From Bacillus bingmayongensis (GTDB taxonomy: Bacteria; Bacillota; Bacilli; Bacillales; Bacillaceae_G), in NCBI RefSeq assembly GCF_000299035.1, contig NZ_JH921518.1, positions 966,439-1,030,438 of the forward strand: 64,000 nt of DNA. The letters are read 5' to 3'. The notes beneath the pieces were generated by a model that was given only the letters and a program-made list of their open reading frames with translations, was not told where the DNA came from and did no database searches. Positions 37,221 through 46,032 of this stretch are shown here, piece by piece. Both the position numbers and the translations under genes were made by a program. Numbering within the stretch: the first letter of the stretch is position 1; every line of letters begins with the position of its first letter.

Positions 37221-38074
37221 TGTATTCTTCCCCCTGAATGAAGACTTAAAACAGTCGCTAATGTACTACGTATTTGATCCCTTGGTAAAATTTTATCTAA
37301 TTGACCATGTTTTAATAAAAATTCAGCCGTTTGGAATTCATCTGGTAATTTTTCACGGATTGTTTGTTCAATAATTCTTCTTCCAGCAAAACCAATTAAA
37401 GCGCCCGGCTCTGCGAAATTATAATCACCTAGAGAAGCAAAACTAGCAGATACGCCTCCAGTAGTTGGGGATGTCATAACTGAAATGAACAGATTCCCAG
37501 ATAAATCTAACATTTTAGCGGCAGAACTTGTTTTTGCCATTTGCATTAAACTTAGAATTCCTTCTTGCATCCTAGCTCCTCCACTAGCCGTAAAGATAAT
37601 AAAAGGATGTCCCTTTTCTAAAGCAAATTCTATCGCTCTTGTAATTTTTTCTCCTACTACAGATCCCATACTGCCCATTCGGAACCTAGTGTCCATAACT
37701 GCTAGAGTTACTCTATGTCCCTGAATCGTTCCCTCCCCTGTTACTATCGCTTCTTTAAGATCTGTTTTCTTTTGATCAGATTCTAACTTTTTTTCATACC
37801 CAGGAAAACCAAGGGGATTATTTGAAGTCATGCGCCCATCGTATTCCACAAAACTATCTTGATCCAATAAAGATTCAATTCTTTCTAAAGCACTCATCGG
37901 AAAATAATGATTACACTCTACACAGACCTTTAGATTTTTACGCAAATCTTTGCTATATATGATTTTTTTACACTTTGGACATTTAACTACTATTCCATCT
38001 GGAACATCAGACATTAATTGCACAGCTGATACTGTCGAATCTTTCTTTTTTCTTGGAATTAATTCTTTAATCAC
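37217..38074 (-). CDS. accD: Acetyl-CoA carboxylase carboxyltransferase beta subunit
   Basis: AccA partner. The N-terminal zinc ribbon [20 protein letters not shown] continues to a fourth Cys (VECNHYF), giving C-x2-C-x15-C-x2-C. The carboxyltransferase core has [20 protein letters not shown] and [16 protein letters not shown] start at GTG 38074 ([16 protein letters not shown]), nine bases after GGGAGGA; the in-frame ATG at 38089 overlaps this ribosome binding site. About 285 residues, normal for AccD. It is coupled to accA by overlap. Confidence 0.93.
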   Translation of the reverse strand: MIKELIPRKKKDSTVSAVQLMSDVPDGIVVKCPKCKKIIYSKDLRKNLKVCVECNHYFPMSALERIESLLDQDSFVEYDGRMTSNNPLGFPGYEKKLESDQKKTDLKEAIVTGEGTIQGHRVTLAVMDTRFRMGSMGSVVGEKITRAIEFALEKGHPFIIFTASGGARMQEGILSLMQMAKTSSAAKMLDLSGNLFISVMTSPTTGGVSASFASLGDYNFAEPGALIGFAGRRIIEQTIREKLPDEFQTAEFLLKHGQLDKILPRDQIRSTLATVLSLHSGGRIQ

Positions 38075-38146
38075 AACTCTTCCTCCCATTTATTAGCTAA
38101 CAAACACTTAAGAATTCATTCGATTCAAACGAAAAATTTGCATCCA

Positions 38147-38500
38147 TTATACTCTTGTAAGATGAGTAGTTTTAAATCCAGCTTGTGTGTACTTCAATCC
38201 ATATCCGATAGTTCGATCCATTGCTATATGAGCTGTCCAAACAATTCCTAATGCTAAAATCCAATCTTGGTTTGTATACAATCCAATTGCAAATACAGAA
38301 ATAGATATTACGTACGTATGAAAAAAGTTATAAACACTTGCACCTATTTTTTCATTTATCGCATATCCAAGCATACCAATATCAGGTACAAGTATTAATG
38401 CTAAAAATAACCACCAACTAAACTCATAATAACTATATAAATAGATAGTTGTAACCAGGGTAATTAATCCTTCTGTTTGTAGCACTACTTTATTATTCAT
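38147..38500 (-). CDS. DUF4260 membrane protein, copy 1
   Basis: A 117-residue protein with four hydrophobic helices and the family pattern LVPDIGMLGYAINEKIGASV, YNFFHTYVISI, GIVWTAHIAMDRTIGYGLKY. DUF4260 proteins are of unknown function. It is embedded between accD and accC in the biosynthetic operon, and a close paralogue lies just outside the other end of the locus at 58532. The His and Asp residues inside helices (FHTY, WTAHIAMDR) could make an intramembrane active site (speculative). Confidence 0.8.
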   Translation of the reverse strand: MNNKVVLQTEGLITLVTTIYLYSYYEFSWWLFLALILVPDIGMLGYAINEKIGASVYNFFHTYVISISVFAIGLYTNQDWILALGIVWTAHIAMDRTIGYGLKYTQAGFKTTHLTRV

Positions 38501-38557
38501 GTTTTATCTCCTCCATAATGAAAATGATTGATAAACCATTCTTTGTCATTCTATTTT

Positions 38558-39925
38558 TTAAACACTTTGTAGCTCTTTCGTTTTCAGATCATGTAATTCT
38601 AAAAATTTGGTATTAAATTCACCAGAAATAAATGTTTTATTATTTAACAGATTTAAATGAAAAGGAATGGTCGTTTTAATACCAGCAACATGAAATTCAC
38701 GAAGCGCTCTTTCCATTCGCTGAATTGCTTCTTCTCTCGTTTCTCCATGAACAATCACTTTAGCTACCATAGAGTCATAATAAGGAGGTATACTATAACC
38801 TGCATACACAGCTGAATCAATACGTACTCCAAATCCTCCAGGAGGGAGGTATTCATGAACAGTTCCAGGTGATGGTATGAAATTCTTTTCTGGGTTTTCT
38901 GCATTGATGCGACACTCTATCGCCCAGCCATTAAACTTCACATCGTCTTGTTGATATCTTAGTTTTCCTCCAGAGGCTACCCGAATTTGCTCCTTAATTA
39001 TGTCAATACCTGTAACCATTTCTGTAACTGGATGTTCAACTTGAATTCTTGTATTCATTTCCATAAAATAAAATTTATTCTCTTTTAAATCATAGATAAA
39101 TTCGATTGTACCCGCCCCTGAATAATTAACAACTTGAGCTGCCTTTACAGCTAACTTCGCCATCTTTTCTCTGGCTTCCATCGTGATACCAGGCGACGGT
39201 GTTTCCTCTACTAACTTTTGAAGCCTTCTTTGAATTGTACAGTCTCTTTCTCCCAAGTGAATGACATTGCCATAACTATCTGCTAAAATCTGAATTTCAA
39301 TATGACGAAAATCTGTAATATATTTCTCTAAATATACATTAGGATCCCCAAACGCCGCTTTCGCTTCTTGCTGAGTAAGACGAATCCCATCAACTAATTC
39401 TTTACTGTTTTGAGCAACTCGGATACCTTTCCCTCCACCACCAGCAGTCGCTTTAATAATAACTGGGTATCCGATTTCTTCCGCTATCCTAATTCCTTCT
39501 TCAACACTTTTAATAATTCCATCTGATCCTTGAGTAACGGGTACACCAGCTTCTATCATTGTTTTTCTTGCGATATCCTTTGTTCCCATTTTCCTAATCG
39601 TCTCAGGAGTTGGCCCAACAAATATAAGGTTGCATTCCTTACAAATTTCAGCGAAATCAGCGTTTTCCGCTAGAAATCCGTATCCTGGATGAATCGCATC
39701 GCATTGTGTTAACTTTGCTACAGAAATAATATTGACTGTATTCAAGTAACTTTCTTTTGCAAGCGCTGGACCAATACAATGAGCTTCATCTGCTAGGTGG
39801 ACATGAAGGGCATCTCTATCAGCCTTAGAGTACACTGCCACTGTTTTAATTCCCAATTCTCTTGCGGAACGAATAATTCGAACTGCTATTTCACCACGAT
39901 TCGCAATTAATAGCTTCTTAATCAA
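38558..39925 (-). CDS. accC: Biotin carboxylase
   Basis: ATP-dependent carboxylation of the biotin on AccB. The 455 residues contain the N-terminal [38 protein letters not shown]-grasp glycine loop [53 protein letters not shown] and [20 protein letters not shown]. All catalytic residues expected for AccC are visible. It is 12 bases after accB in the operon. It is a normal single-domain AccC, not a fused carboxylase. Confidence 0.95.
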   Translation of the reverse strand: MIKKLLIANRGEIAVRIIRSARELGIKTVAVYSKADRDALHVHLADEAHCIGPALAKESYLNTVNIISVAKLTQCDAIHPGYGFLAENADFAEICKECNLIFVGPTPETIRKMGTKDIARKTMIEAGVPVTQGSDGIIKSVEEGIRIAEEIGYPVIIKATAGGGGKGIRVAQNSKELVDGIRLTQQEAKAAFGDPNVYLEKYITDFRHIEIQILADSYGNVIHLGERDCTIQRRLQKLVEETPSPGITMEAREKMAKLAVKAAQVVNYSGAGTIEFIYDLKENKFYFMEMNTRIQVEHPVTEMVTGIDIIKEQIRVASGGKLRYQQDDVKFNGWAIECRINAENPEKNFIPSPGTVHEYLPPGGFGVRIDSAVYAGYSIPPYYDSMVAKVIVHGETREEAIQRMERALREFHVAGIKTTIPFHLNLLNNKTFISGEFNTKFLELHDLKTKELQSV

Positions 39926-39937
39926 TTACAATCACCC

Positions 39938-40423
39938 CTACTTTTTCCTTACCAGAAACATTGGTTGATCATATTCTACAAGCTCTCCGTTGCCAACCAA
40001 TATCTCTACAATTTCCCCTTGTACTTCTGATTCAATTTCATTAAATAATTTCATAGCTTCTACAACACAAACAATCGTTTCTTTATCTATTTTTTGTCCT
40101 ACTTTGACATACGGATCTGCTCCTGGTGAAGGAGAGCTATAGAAGGTTCCTACCATGGGAGAGGTAATTTCATATAAATCTTCTTTCACATATGTTTCTT
40201 CTACTGGTTTCAATTCTTCCACTTGATTCGTGCAAGCAACTTCTGTTACCAGATTTTCTACTGGAAAAGATTCAACTTTCTTCTTTTCCGTTTCAACATA
40301 CTGCGTATTTTTTTTCCTATTTCTTTTTAAGCGTAACTTTACGTCTTCTGTCTGATACTCCAATTCATCAATAGAAGATTGATGAAGCGCATCTATTAAC
40401 TTTTGAATTTCTGTAATCTCCAT
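39938..40423 (-). CDS. accB: Biotin carboxyl carrier protein
   Basis: A 161-residue BCCP: an N-terminal dimerisation segment (MEITEIQKLIDALHQSSIDE), a Lys/Glu/Val-rich linker, then the biotinyl domain from ITSPMVGTFYSSPSPGADPY. The biotin Lys lies in VEAMKLFNEI (the usual motif is EAMKM; Leu replaces the second Met, which is common in bacilli). The conserved thumb SPSPGADPYVKVG is present. GAGGGAGAAAAAAG is the ribosome binding site. It precedes accC, as in housekeeping accBC pairs. Confidence 0.93.
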   Translation of the reverse strand: MEITEIQKLIDALHQSSIDELEYQTEDVKLRLKRNRKKNTQYVETEKKKVESFPVENLVTEVACTNQVEELKPVEETYVKEDLYEITSPMVGTFYSSPSPGADPYVKVGQKIDKETIVCVVEAMKLFNEIESEVQGEIVEILVGNGELVEYDQPMFLVRKK

Positions 40424-40609
40424 TCTTTTTTCTCCCTCTTAATCAGTTGGTAATATGTATTCAAATGAGAAAATCTGAATCTTTGCTCTCTAGCTAACAG
40501 AAAATATTCATATAACATAAACTGCATATACAGCTATAAATAAGGTATTTCCACTTCTTGATTCAATAGGCCATCCACTTCTCAAAAAGATGGAACTACC
40601 CTACTTATA

Positions 40610-40993
40610 TTATTTTTCCGTTAATACTACAACAGACGAAGCTGTAGTTTGCGTATGCGTAATACTTACATATATATTTATACCGTTAGGCAAAAAACTT
40701 TTCGTCTTCTCAGATAAATAGAAAACTGGTTTCGCACTTTTATCACTTAATATCTCTCCATCATGAAAACCGAACGTTCCACAAATCCCTGTGCCAATCG
40801 CTTTAGACATGGCTTCCTTTGCACTAAATCTCCCAGATAGCCATTCCATTTTTCGCTTTTTTTGTTTTATGGAATAAAATTGTTCCTTTTCAGCTTCAGT
40901 CAGGATTTGATTAACTAGTGATTCAGGCCGTTTATCATACATTGACTCAATTCTATTTATCTCAACCGAATCTATCCCAATGCCATAGAACAT
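40610..40993 (-). CDS. acpS: Holo-ACP synthase (phosphopantetheinyl transferase)
   Basis: Adds 4'-phosphopantetheine to acyl carrier proteins. The 127 residues carry the AcpS signatures GIGIDSVEINRI and WLSGRFSAKEAMSKAIGTG (metal-binding Asp and Glu) and the C-terminal YVSITHTQTTASSVVVL. A housekeeping AcpS must exist elsewhere, so this copy probably serves the two ACPs of this operon. ACGGAGGAGGGGC precedes the ATG. A 186-bp spacer without a strong hairpin separates it from accB. Confidence 0.92.
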   Translation of the reverse strand: MFYGIGIDSVEINRIESMYDKRPESLVNQILTEAEKEQFYSIKQKKRKMEWLSGRFSAKEAMSKAIGTGICGTFGFHDGEILSDKSAKPVFYLSEKTKSFLPNGINIYVSITHTQTTASSVVVLTEK

Positions 40994-41009
40994 ACACGCC
41001 CCTCCTCCG

Positions 41010-42230
41010 TTAGTTCTCTAAAGCAATTCCATACTGTATAGGACTCATCATTTGATATTTCAACGGATGGTTATCAAGCATTTTCATTTTTATTACTCTC
41101 TCTTTACACTCCTGATCGGTTTTTGCTGCTAAACCATTTTCTTGTTCTTCTTGAAAATTTGATATAAAAGATATAATTTTCTTTCTTTTCTCTTCAAATT
41201 CTATAAATAATTCATGCTTTAACGGTTCTGCCTGTACATCTTCATTTTGTAACCCTTGTATAATGTACGGTGCTAACTCTACTGCATCTTGCATCGCGAC
41301 ATTCACACCTTGTCCTAGAACTGGAGACAACGTATGTGCAGCATCTCCAATTAAAATGAGTCCATTTCTAGACCACTTCGGTGCAAATGTAGTAAAAATT
41401 TTAAGTAATGTAGTATCATTCCAATCTTTAATATGTTCCTGCATCACCTCTTCTAATCTTGGTTCTAGCGCGATGACTTTCTCTCTAAACGCTTCGATTC
41501 CTTGTGCGTACGTCTCAGAAATCCCATTATTTTCTATATACATACCAACTCTTAAAAGATTTGGGAAAGTAGGTAAGAGAATTAAGTGATTATTTCGATC
41601 TACTTTAATAATACTTGTTTCTTTCCATTCCTCTGGCCATCCCTCTGGTTTCGGAACTTTAAACCAGAAAACAAGGTCACGATCATATTCATTTTTTTCA
41701 AATTGAAGTTTAGATAATTTTCGAACTGTGCTGAATCGTCCATCCGCTCCAACAACTAATCGACTTTTGATTTTTAGACTTTCAGATCCTCTTTTGCAAA
41801 TAATTCCATCCACTTCTCCAGCTTCATTTTCCATTAGTTCCAGGCAACTTGTATCATTCCAATATGAGAAATTTTCAAATTGATCTGCTTCTTTTAAAAT
41901 CACATTTAAAATAGTTGGCTGGGGCATATCAATTCCATACTTTTGTTCATGATTAAAATTTTTAAAATCGATACCTAAAAGTTTTTCATCTTTGTCATAC
42001 ATAAGGAGTTTTTGTACCTTCAAATATTGGTCTTTTGGAATTTTATCAAACAGGCCAAGTTGTTTTAAAAGTGATACCGATCCAGGTGCAATTGTTTCTC
42101 CTCTAAAATTCCTTTTTAGAGTAGCACTTTTTTCTATAACAAGTACGTCAATTCCAGACTTCGCCAATAAGTATCCTAACAATGCTCCTCCAGGGCCACT
42201 TCCCACAATCACAACATCTTTAGTTAACAT
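41010..42230 (-). CDS. Group A FAD-dependent monooxygenase
   Basis: A 406-residue flavoprotein with the GxGxxG motif VVIVGSGPGGALLGYLLAKSG, the NAD(P)H/FAD motif VVGADGRFSTVRKLS (DG motif) and the C-terminal FAD motif LIGDAAHTLSPVLGQGVNVA. RNFRGETIAPGS resembles the UbiH/halogenase-like superfamily, but the halogenase Lys/Trp motif WxWxIP is not visible. A tailoring hydroxylase or epoxidase is likely. It overlaps the FabZ-like gene by 11 bases, so the two are coupled. Substrate unknown; probably the ACP-bound or released product. Confidence 0.82.
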   Translation of the reverse strand: MLTKDVVIVGSGPGGALLGYLLAKSGIDVLVIEKSATLKRNFRGETIAPGSVSLLKQLGLFDKIPKDQYLKVQKLLMYDKDEKLLGIDFKNFNHEQKYGIDMPQPTILNVILKEADQFENFSYWNDTSCLELMENEAGEVDGIICKRGSESLKIKSRLVVGADGRFSTVRKLSKLQFEKNEYDRDLVFWFKVPKPEGWPEEWKETSIIKVDRNNHLILLPTFPNLLRVGMYIENNGISETYAQGIEAFREKVIALEPRLEEVMQEHIKDWNDTTLLKIFTTFAPKWSRNGLILIGDAAHTLSPVLGQGVNVAMQDAVELAPYIIQGLQNEDVQAEPLKHELFIEFEEKRKKIISFISNFQEEQENGLAAKTDQECKERVIKMKMLDNHPLKYQMMSPIQYGIALEN

Positions 42231-42732
42231 TTTTTGTCTCCCCCTTACTTGGTAGATAAAATACTAATTCACCCTTTGCAACTCTTCCATTGCTGTCAGC
42301 AAAACTGATAAGTGCACTTGCTGTATAATAGTTTCCTGTATTTTGTGTAAGTCTCACTCGAATTTTAAGAGAATCACCTGGTTTCGCTTTGTTATAGAAA
42401 GTAAAGTTATTCGTCTTTACTAAGTAACCCTCTTGCTTAGCATCAGAGTCTTCATCAAACTTAAATTTATTTTGTTTATACGTAGTAAGAATTAGACTTG
42501 CTTGCGCTGCCATTTCCACCATTAATACCCCTGGGAGTATAGGGTTCTTTGGAAAATGGCCTTTAAAATACGGTTCATTATGGGCCAAATGTTTTAAACA
42601 AATAATTTCCTCATCACTCACTGTTACAATTTTGTCTACGAAAATGAACGGAGCTTCTTGAAGTAATACTTCATTTGGATTAACCATCCACTCTTCTACA
42701 TCTACTTTTACTCTTACTTTTACAGATGACAT
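42220..42732 (-). CDS. FabZ-like 3-hydroxyacyl-ACP dehydratase
   Basis: A 170-residue hot-dog-fold dehydratase. The active-site helix region FKGHFPKNPILPGVLMVEMA has the catalytic His (GHFP) and the helix Glu (VEMAAQ). It is larger than housekeeping FabZ (about 144) owing to an N-terminal extension (MSSVKVRVKVDVEEWMVNPN) that replaces the usual short lead. CTAAGGAGGGTGACTGC is a strong ribosome binding site. With FabG and the ketosynthase it supplies keto reduction plus dehydration; no enoyl reductase is encoded, pointing to unsaturated or polyene chains (inference). Confidence 0.85.
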   Translation of the reverse strand: MSSVKVRVKVDVEEWMVNPNEVLLQEAPFIFVDKIVTVSDEEIICLKHLAHNEPYFKGHFPKNPILPGVLMVEMAAQASLILTTYKQNKFKFDEDSDAKQEGYLVKTNNFTFYNKAKPGDSLKIRVRLTQNTGNYYTASALISFADSNGRVAKGELVFYLPSKGETKNVN

Positions 42733-42747
42733 ATGCAGTCACCCTCC

Positions 42748-43530
42748 TTAGATCATAGAATGATTTAATATAGTTTTTAAACGGTTTACGACTTCATCAC
42801 TTTTAAAGCTATTTTGCAGGGCTTCATTTTCCATACAAAGTTGATCTTCTAAAGTATTTTGTAGTGAATGTTTCAATAACATCTTTGTACGCTGTATTGC
42901 CGAAAAGTCTTGTGAGTGTATTTTTTTACAAAATTCTTCTATATGACTCTTCATTTCTTTTGTAGAAGGAAATACTTCGTTAAATAATCCCCAATCTTTT
43001 ACCTCTGCTGCTGTAAATAAATCACCAGATAGGATAATAGAATATGTTCTCGTCATCCCAATTAAGCGAGGGAGAAAATAACTGCTACTTAAATCTGCTG
43101 TCACTCCCATATTGTGAAAATTTTCAATAAACTTAGCTCGTTCTACCGCAAGACGATAATCACATCCTAGAAATATATTTAGCCCTCCTCCGTAGGCATA
43201 TCCATTGAATCCTACAATAGTCACCTTTGGAGAGTAATAGATTTCTTTTATGACTTCATTCAAAATATCTAGCATGTTTTGCAATTCAGCGTGATTTTTT
43301 GTTTCGCCTATTTCGAGTAACCCAGGTAGTGATGGACCGCTAGAAAAGAAACTACGATGCTGGCTCAAAAATACAATGGTCTTAATATCTGGATTTTGAT
43401 TTGCATACTTGATTTCTTCTAGCAACTCTGTAGCAAATGTAAAGTCTAAACTATTTTTTGTTTCTTTAGAATCCAAATAGATATAAGCTGTTGCTGCATG
43501 ATCATTACATATCGTTTTTACACATTTCAT
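42748..43530 (-). CDS. Crotonase-fold enoyl-CoA hydratase/isomerase
   Basis: A 260-residue crotonase. The oxyanion-hole segments are FSSGPSLPGLLEIGE and GYAYGGGLNIFLGCDYRLA; the helix FHNMGVTADLSSSYFLPRLIG resembles dienoyl-CoA/enoyl isomerases rather than hydratases with a Glu pair (no obvious catalytic Glu at the first site). I start at ATG 43530 (MKCVKTICNDHAATAYI), preceded by GGAGAAAGAAG; a GTG 18 bases earlier overlaps it. A double-bond isomerase or hydratase acting on the chain is likely. Confidence 0.82.
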   Translation of the reverse strand: MKCVKTICNDHAATAYIYLDSKETKNSLDFTFATELLEEIKYANQNPDIKTIVFLSQHRSFFSSGPSLPGLLEIGETKNHAELQNMLDILNEVIKEIYYSPKVTIVGFNGYAYGGGLNIFLGCDYRLAVERAKFIENFHNMGVTADLSSSYFLPRLIGMTRTYSIILSGDLFTAAEVKDWGLFNEVFPSTKEMKSHIEEFCKKIHSQDFSAIQRTKMLLKHSLQNTLEDQLCMENEALQNSFKSDEVVNRLKTILNHSMI

Positions 43531-43540
43531 CTTCTTTCTC

Positions 43541-45037
43541 CTAAACACCGACTTTTGTTTTTGTTAGCTTTTCAAGTAGTTTATAACTTGATAGTAATAC
43601 CGAAACCACTCCACCACCTGCATCTGTCCACTGACCAGATAAATACAACCCTTCAATTGGTGTTTCATGTTGAGGCCTAGAAGTTAGTTGATTCATGTTC
43701 TGTTCCCAGCCATATATAGCTCCACCTGTGTTATTCGTATACCTCTCCATTGTTTTTGGAGTCCCAGATTCCACGAAATCTATATGCCCCGATAAATTAG
43801 GGATAACGGTTTCAGCCATACGAATCAATTTTTCCTGATATTGCTCCTTCACTTCTTTCCAATCCCTTCCTATATCATAAGGAACCAGTGTAGTAATAAC
43901 AGAAGCATGTTTTCCTTCAGGAGCTAGTGAGCTATCGACTAAAGTTGGGGTAGTGATGGCAAGACCGCTTAATCCATCCACTCCTAGTTCTTTCAAGTTT
44001 TTATGTTTATTAAAGAATTCATCATAGTTATAACCAGTAAATAAAAATGTTTCATGTGCCAGATTTAAATCTTCTAGTGGATAATCTACTCCCATAAAGA
44101 CTTCAAAAGCTGAAATGGAGTGTGTAAGACGGGAGATACGTTTTTTATATCGAGCTGTGAAAAATTCTTCTCCAACTAACTCGTGCATCATTTTGGTAAG
44201 ATCACCATTACATACTACAATTGGTGCTTCTACATACTCTCCAGTAGATAAGTGAATCCCTTTTACTTTCTTATTTTCTACCTCAATCTTTTTCACTTCA
44301 TTGTTCAAACAAACTTCTCCACCTAATTCTTGAACACGCCCCACAAAAGCATCTGCTAGCTTTTGAAAACTTCCCTTTAGATAATAAATATCTTCTTGGA
44401 AATAACTCATAATCGCGTAAGCAAAAAACATTGCACTTCCTTTTGTAGGAGGAGTTCCATAGTAAACCCATAAGGCTGAAAAAGCATAAATAGCTTTTGG
44501 ATCTTTTAAAAATGAAGCTACCATATCATGAAAAGTCATCGTTCTATACTTCATAATTGTTTCATTAGCTAACATTTTCATTGGATCTCTTGATTTTAGA
44601 AGTTCCATCGTTGCCACATACAACTTTTCCATTTCCTTAACTAAGTTTTCAATATTCTTCTTTTCGTGAGGAAAAATATTGCTATATGTTTCTATTAATC
44701 CCATCGTTTGACGAGGAACTGTAAAATTCTGATCAGGATAGAAAACAGAATACACTTCGTCCAGTCGTTCAAATTCTAATTGATCGTTCAGTCCTGCCTT
44801 TTTTAACAATTCATACAGCAGGCCATCATCTTTCGCTCCAGCTACAATTCGTACAGCTGAATCAAATGTATATTTCTTTCTACGGAATGAGTGAGCATAT
44901 CCGCCCGCTCTATAATGACGCTCCACAACTAATACGGAATATCCTTCTTGAGCCAAATAGACCGCTGCACCTAATCCACCCATTCCAGCGCCTACTACAA
45001 TAACATCGTATTTATCCTTTTTAGGACGCCTAGCCAT
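43541..45037 (-). CDS. FAD-dependent oxidoreductase, phytoene-desaturase/carotene-isomerase-like
   Basis: A 498-residue flavin amine-oxidase-fold protein. The N-terminus is VIVVGAGMGGLGAAVYLAQE with VVERHYRAGGYAHSFRRKKY, typical of CrtI/CrtISO; the C-terminal FAD motif is GLYLSGQWTDAGGGVVSVLL. No phytoene synthase or other carotenoid gene is nearby, so it is not a carotenoid pathway enzyme here. Desaturation or double-bond isomerisation of the polyketide is a reasonable guess. It is tightly packed between the crotonase and the acyltransferase. Confidence 0.85.
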   Translation of the reverse strand: MARRPKKDKYDVIVVGAGMGGLGAAVYLAQEGYSVLVVERHYRAGGYAHSFRRKKYTFDSAVRIVAGAKDDGLLYELLKKAGLNDQLEFERLDEVYSVFYPDQNFTVPRQTMGLIETYSNIFPHEKKNIENLVKEMEKLYVATMELLKSRDPMKMLANETIMKYRTMTFHDMVASFLKDPKAIYAFSALWVYYGTPPTKGSAMFFAYAIMSYFQEDIYYLKGSFQKLADAFVGRVQELGGEVCLNNEVKKIEVENKKVKGIHLSTGEYVEAPIVVCNGDLTKMMHELVGEEFFTARYKKRISRLTHSISAFEVFMGVDYPLEDLNLAHETFLFTGYNYDEFFNKHKNLKELGVDGLSGLAITTPTLVDSSLAPEGKHASVITTLVPYDIGRDWKEVKEQYQEKLIRMAETVIPNLSGHIDFVESGTPKTMERYTNNTGGAIYGWEQNMNQLTSRPQHETPIEGLYLSGQWTDAGGGVVSVLLSSYKLLEKLTKTKVGV

Positions 45038-45038
45038 A

Positions 45039-45803
45039 TTAATCCCCCCATTTCTCCAATTGTTCTTTTATTTCTGCCAAGATGTCGGCTGCTAACGCTC
45101 CGTCTATAGCCCTATGATCAAATGTCAAACATACTGGTAGAATAGGACGGATTTCAATGCTACTATCTATTACTTTTGCTTTTTCTTCAATCGCCCCGAT
45201 CCCAAAGCACAGGGTAGCCGAAGTGATTGGATAAAAGTGTTTGATAGGTCTATGCCCAAGAGAAGTAACGGTAAATGTTCCTTGAATATTATGCCTTTTC
45301 TTTAAATTACCAACGTTCATTTTGTATAGAATATTTCCTAACCAAGTAGGTAAAGAATGAAGCATTTTAATAGGTTTAAAATCTTCTATTTCTTGAAATT
45401 CAGTGTTTTTATAGTACTCTATATCATGTTGAATCTCTTCTAGAGGCTTTGAATCACTGTTAAACACTTTCCCCGTTAAAACAACTCTTTCCTTATTAAT
45501 TGTTTTATCGAGAGTAAACTTTGCAATAATTTCATTGTAAACGGCCATTTTAGGCGAAAGTGCTTCTTTGACTGATACATTTGCTTGCGGGTATTTCTTT
45601 AATACCTTTGAAATACCTTTGATAATAAAAGCAATGTAACTAATTTTGGTTTGCGTGCTCGCGTAGATATAGTCTCTGGACTTTTGAAGATTAGACACAT
45701 CGACATCTACACTAAGATAAACAGGACTAAATTCTTTCGCATGATCTAAAAAATGATATGTGTGTTTCCTTTGGCTAGGATAATTCAGAATCTCACTGCT
45801 CAT
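45039..45803 (-). CDS. 2-oxoacid dehydrogenase E2-like acyltransferase (Agg4 type)
   Basis: A 254-residue stand-alone catalytic domain of the dihydrolipoyl acyltransferase superfamily, without lipoyl or E1/E3-binding domains. The catalytic TFDHRAIDGA (HisxxxAsp) is intact near the C-terminus; FTVTSLGHRPIKHFYPITS matches the usual GTFTISN.G region. Stand-alone E2-like acyltransferases of this kind (Agg4, QmnD3-like) acetylate the primary alcohol of a tetronate before elimination. I start at ATG 45803 after GAGGAGAC, overlapping the ACP gene end. Its position after KAS III, FkbH and ACP is the agg1-2-3-4 order. Confidence 0.82.
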   Translation of the reverse strand: MSSEILNYPSQRKHTYHFLDHAKEFSPVYLSVDVDVSNLQKSRDYIYASTQTKISYIAFIIKGISKVLKKYPQANVSVKEALSPKMAVYNEIIAKFTLDKTINKERVVLTGKVFNSDSKPLEEIQHDIEYYKNTEFQEIEDFKPIKMLHSLPTWLGNILYKMNVGNLKKRHNIQGTFTVTSLGHRPIKHFYPITSATLCFGIGAIEEKAKVIDSSIEIRPILPVCLTFDHRAIDGALAADILAEIKEQLEKWGD

Positions 45804-46032
45804 TTTTTGTCTCCTCAATTAATTCCTGCAATTCTCCAATTGTTTGTACTTTAGCATATCGCTCCATGCTTAAACGAAGGTTAAATTCGTCCTCAACATG
45901 AGTTAGTATACGTAAGCTGTTTACAGAGTCCCATCCTTCATAATCAGATAACTCTTTATTAAAAACAATTTCTTCTTCTTCCACTTCTAAAATATCTGCA
46001 AGTAATTCCGTTAGCGTACTTGTTAAAGTCAT
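45793..46032 (-). CDS. Glyceryl-ACP-type acyl carrier protein (Agg3 type)
   Basis: A 79-residue ACP with the phosphopantetheine site GWDSVNSLRIL (Ser36). The start is ATG 46032, preceded by AAAGGGGAGGTAG; the longer frame to 46068 reads through that site. It overlaps both neighbours: the FkbH gene ends at 46029 and the acyltransferase begins at 45803. Such ACPs next to FkbH carry the glyceryl unit made from 1,3-bisphosphoglycerate. It differs clearly from the other ACP (50564), which has GLGLDSVEALD. Confidence 0.88.
   Translation of the reverse strand: MTLTSTLTELLADILEVEEEEIVFNKELSDYEGWDSVNSLRILTHVEDEFNLRLSMERYAKVQTIGELQELIEETKNEQ

Noticed and set aside
43541-45037. Carotenoid cluster because of a CrtI-like oxidoreductase
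   Set aside because: No phytoene/squalene synthase or other isoprenoid gene is present; neighbours are all PKS/FAS and tetronate-type.
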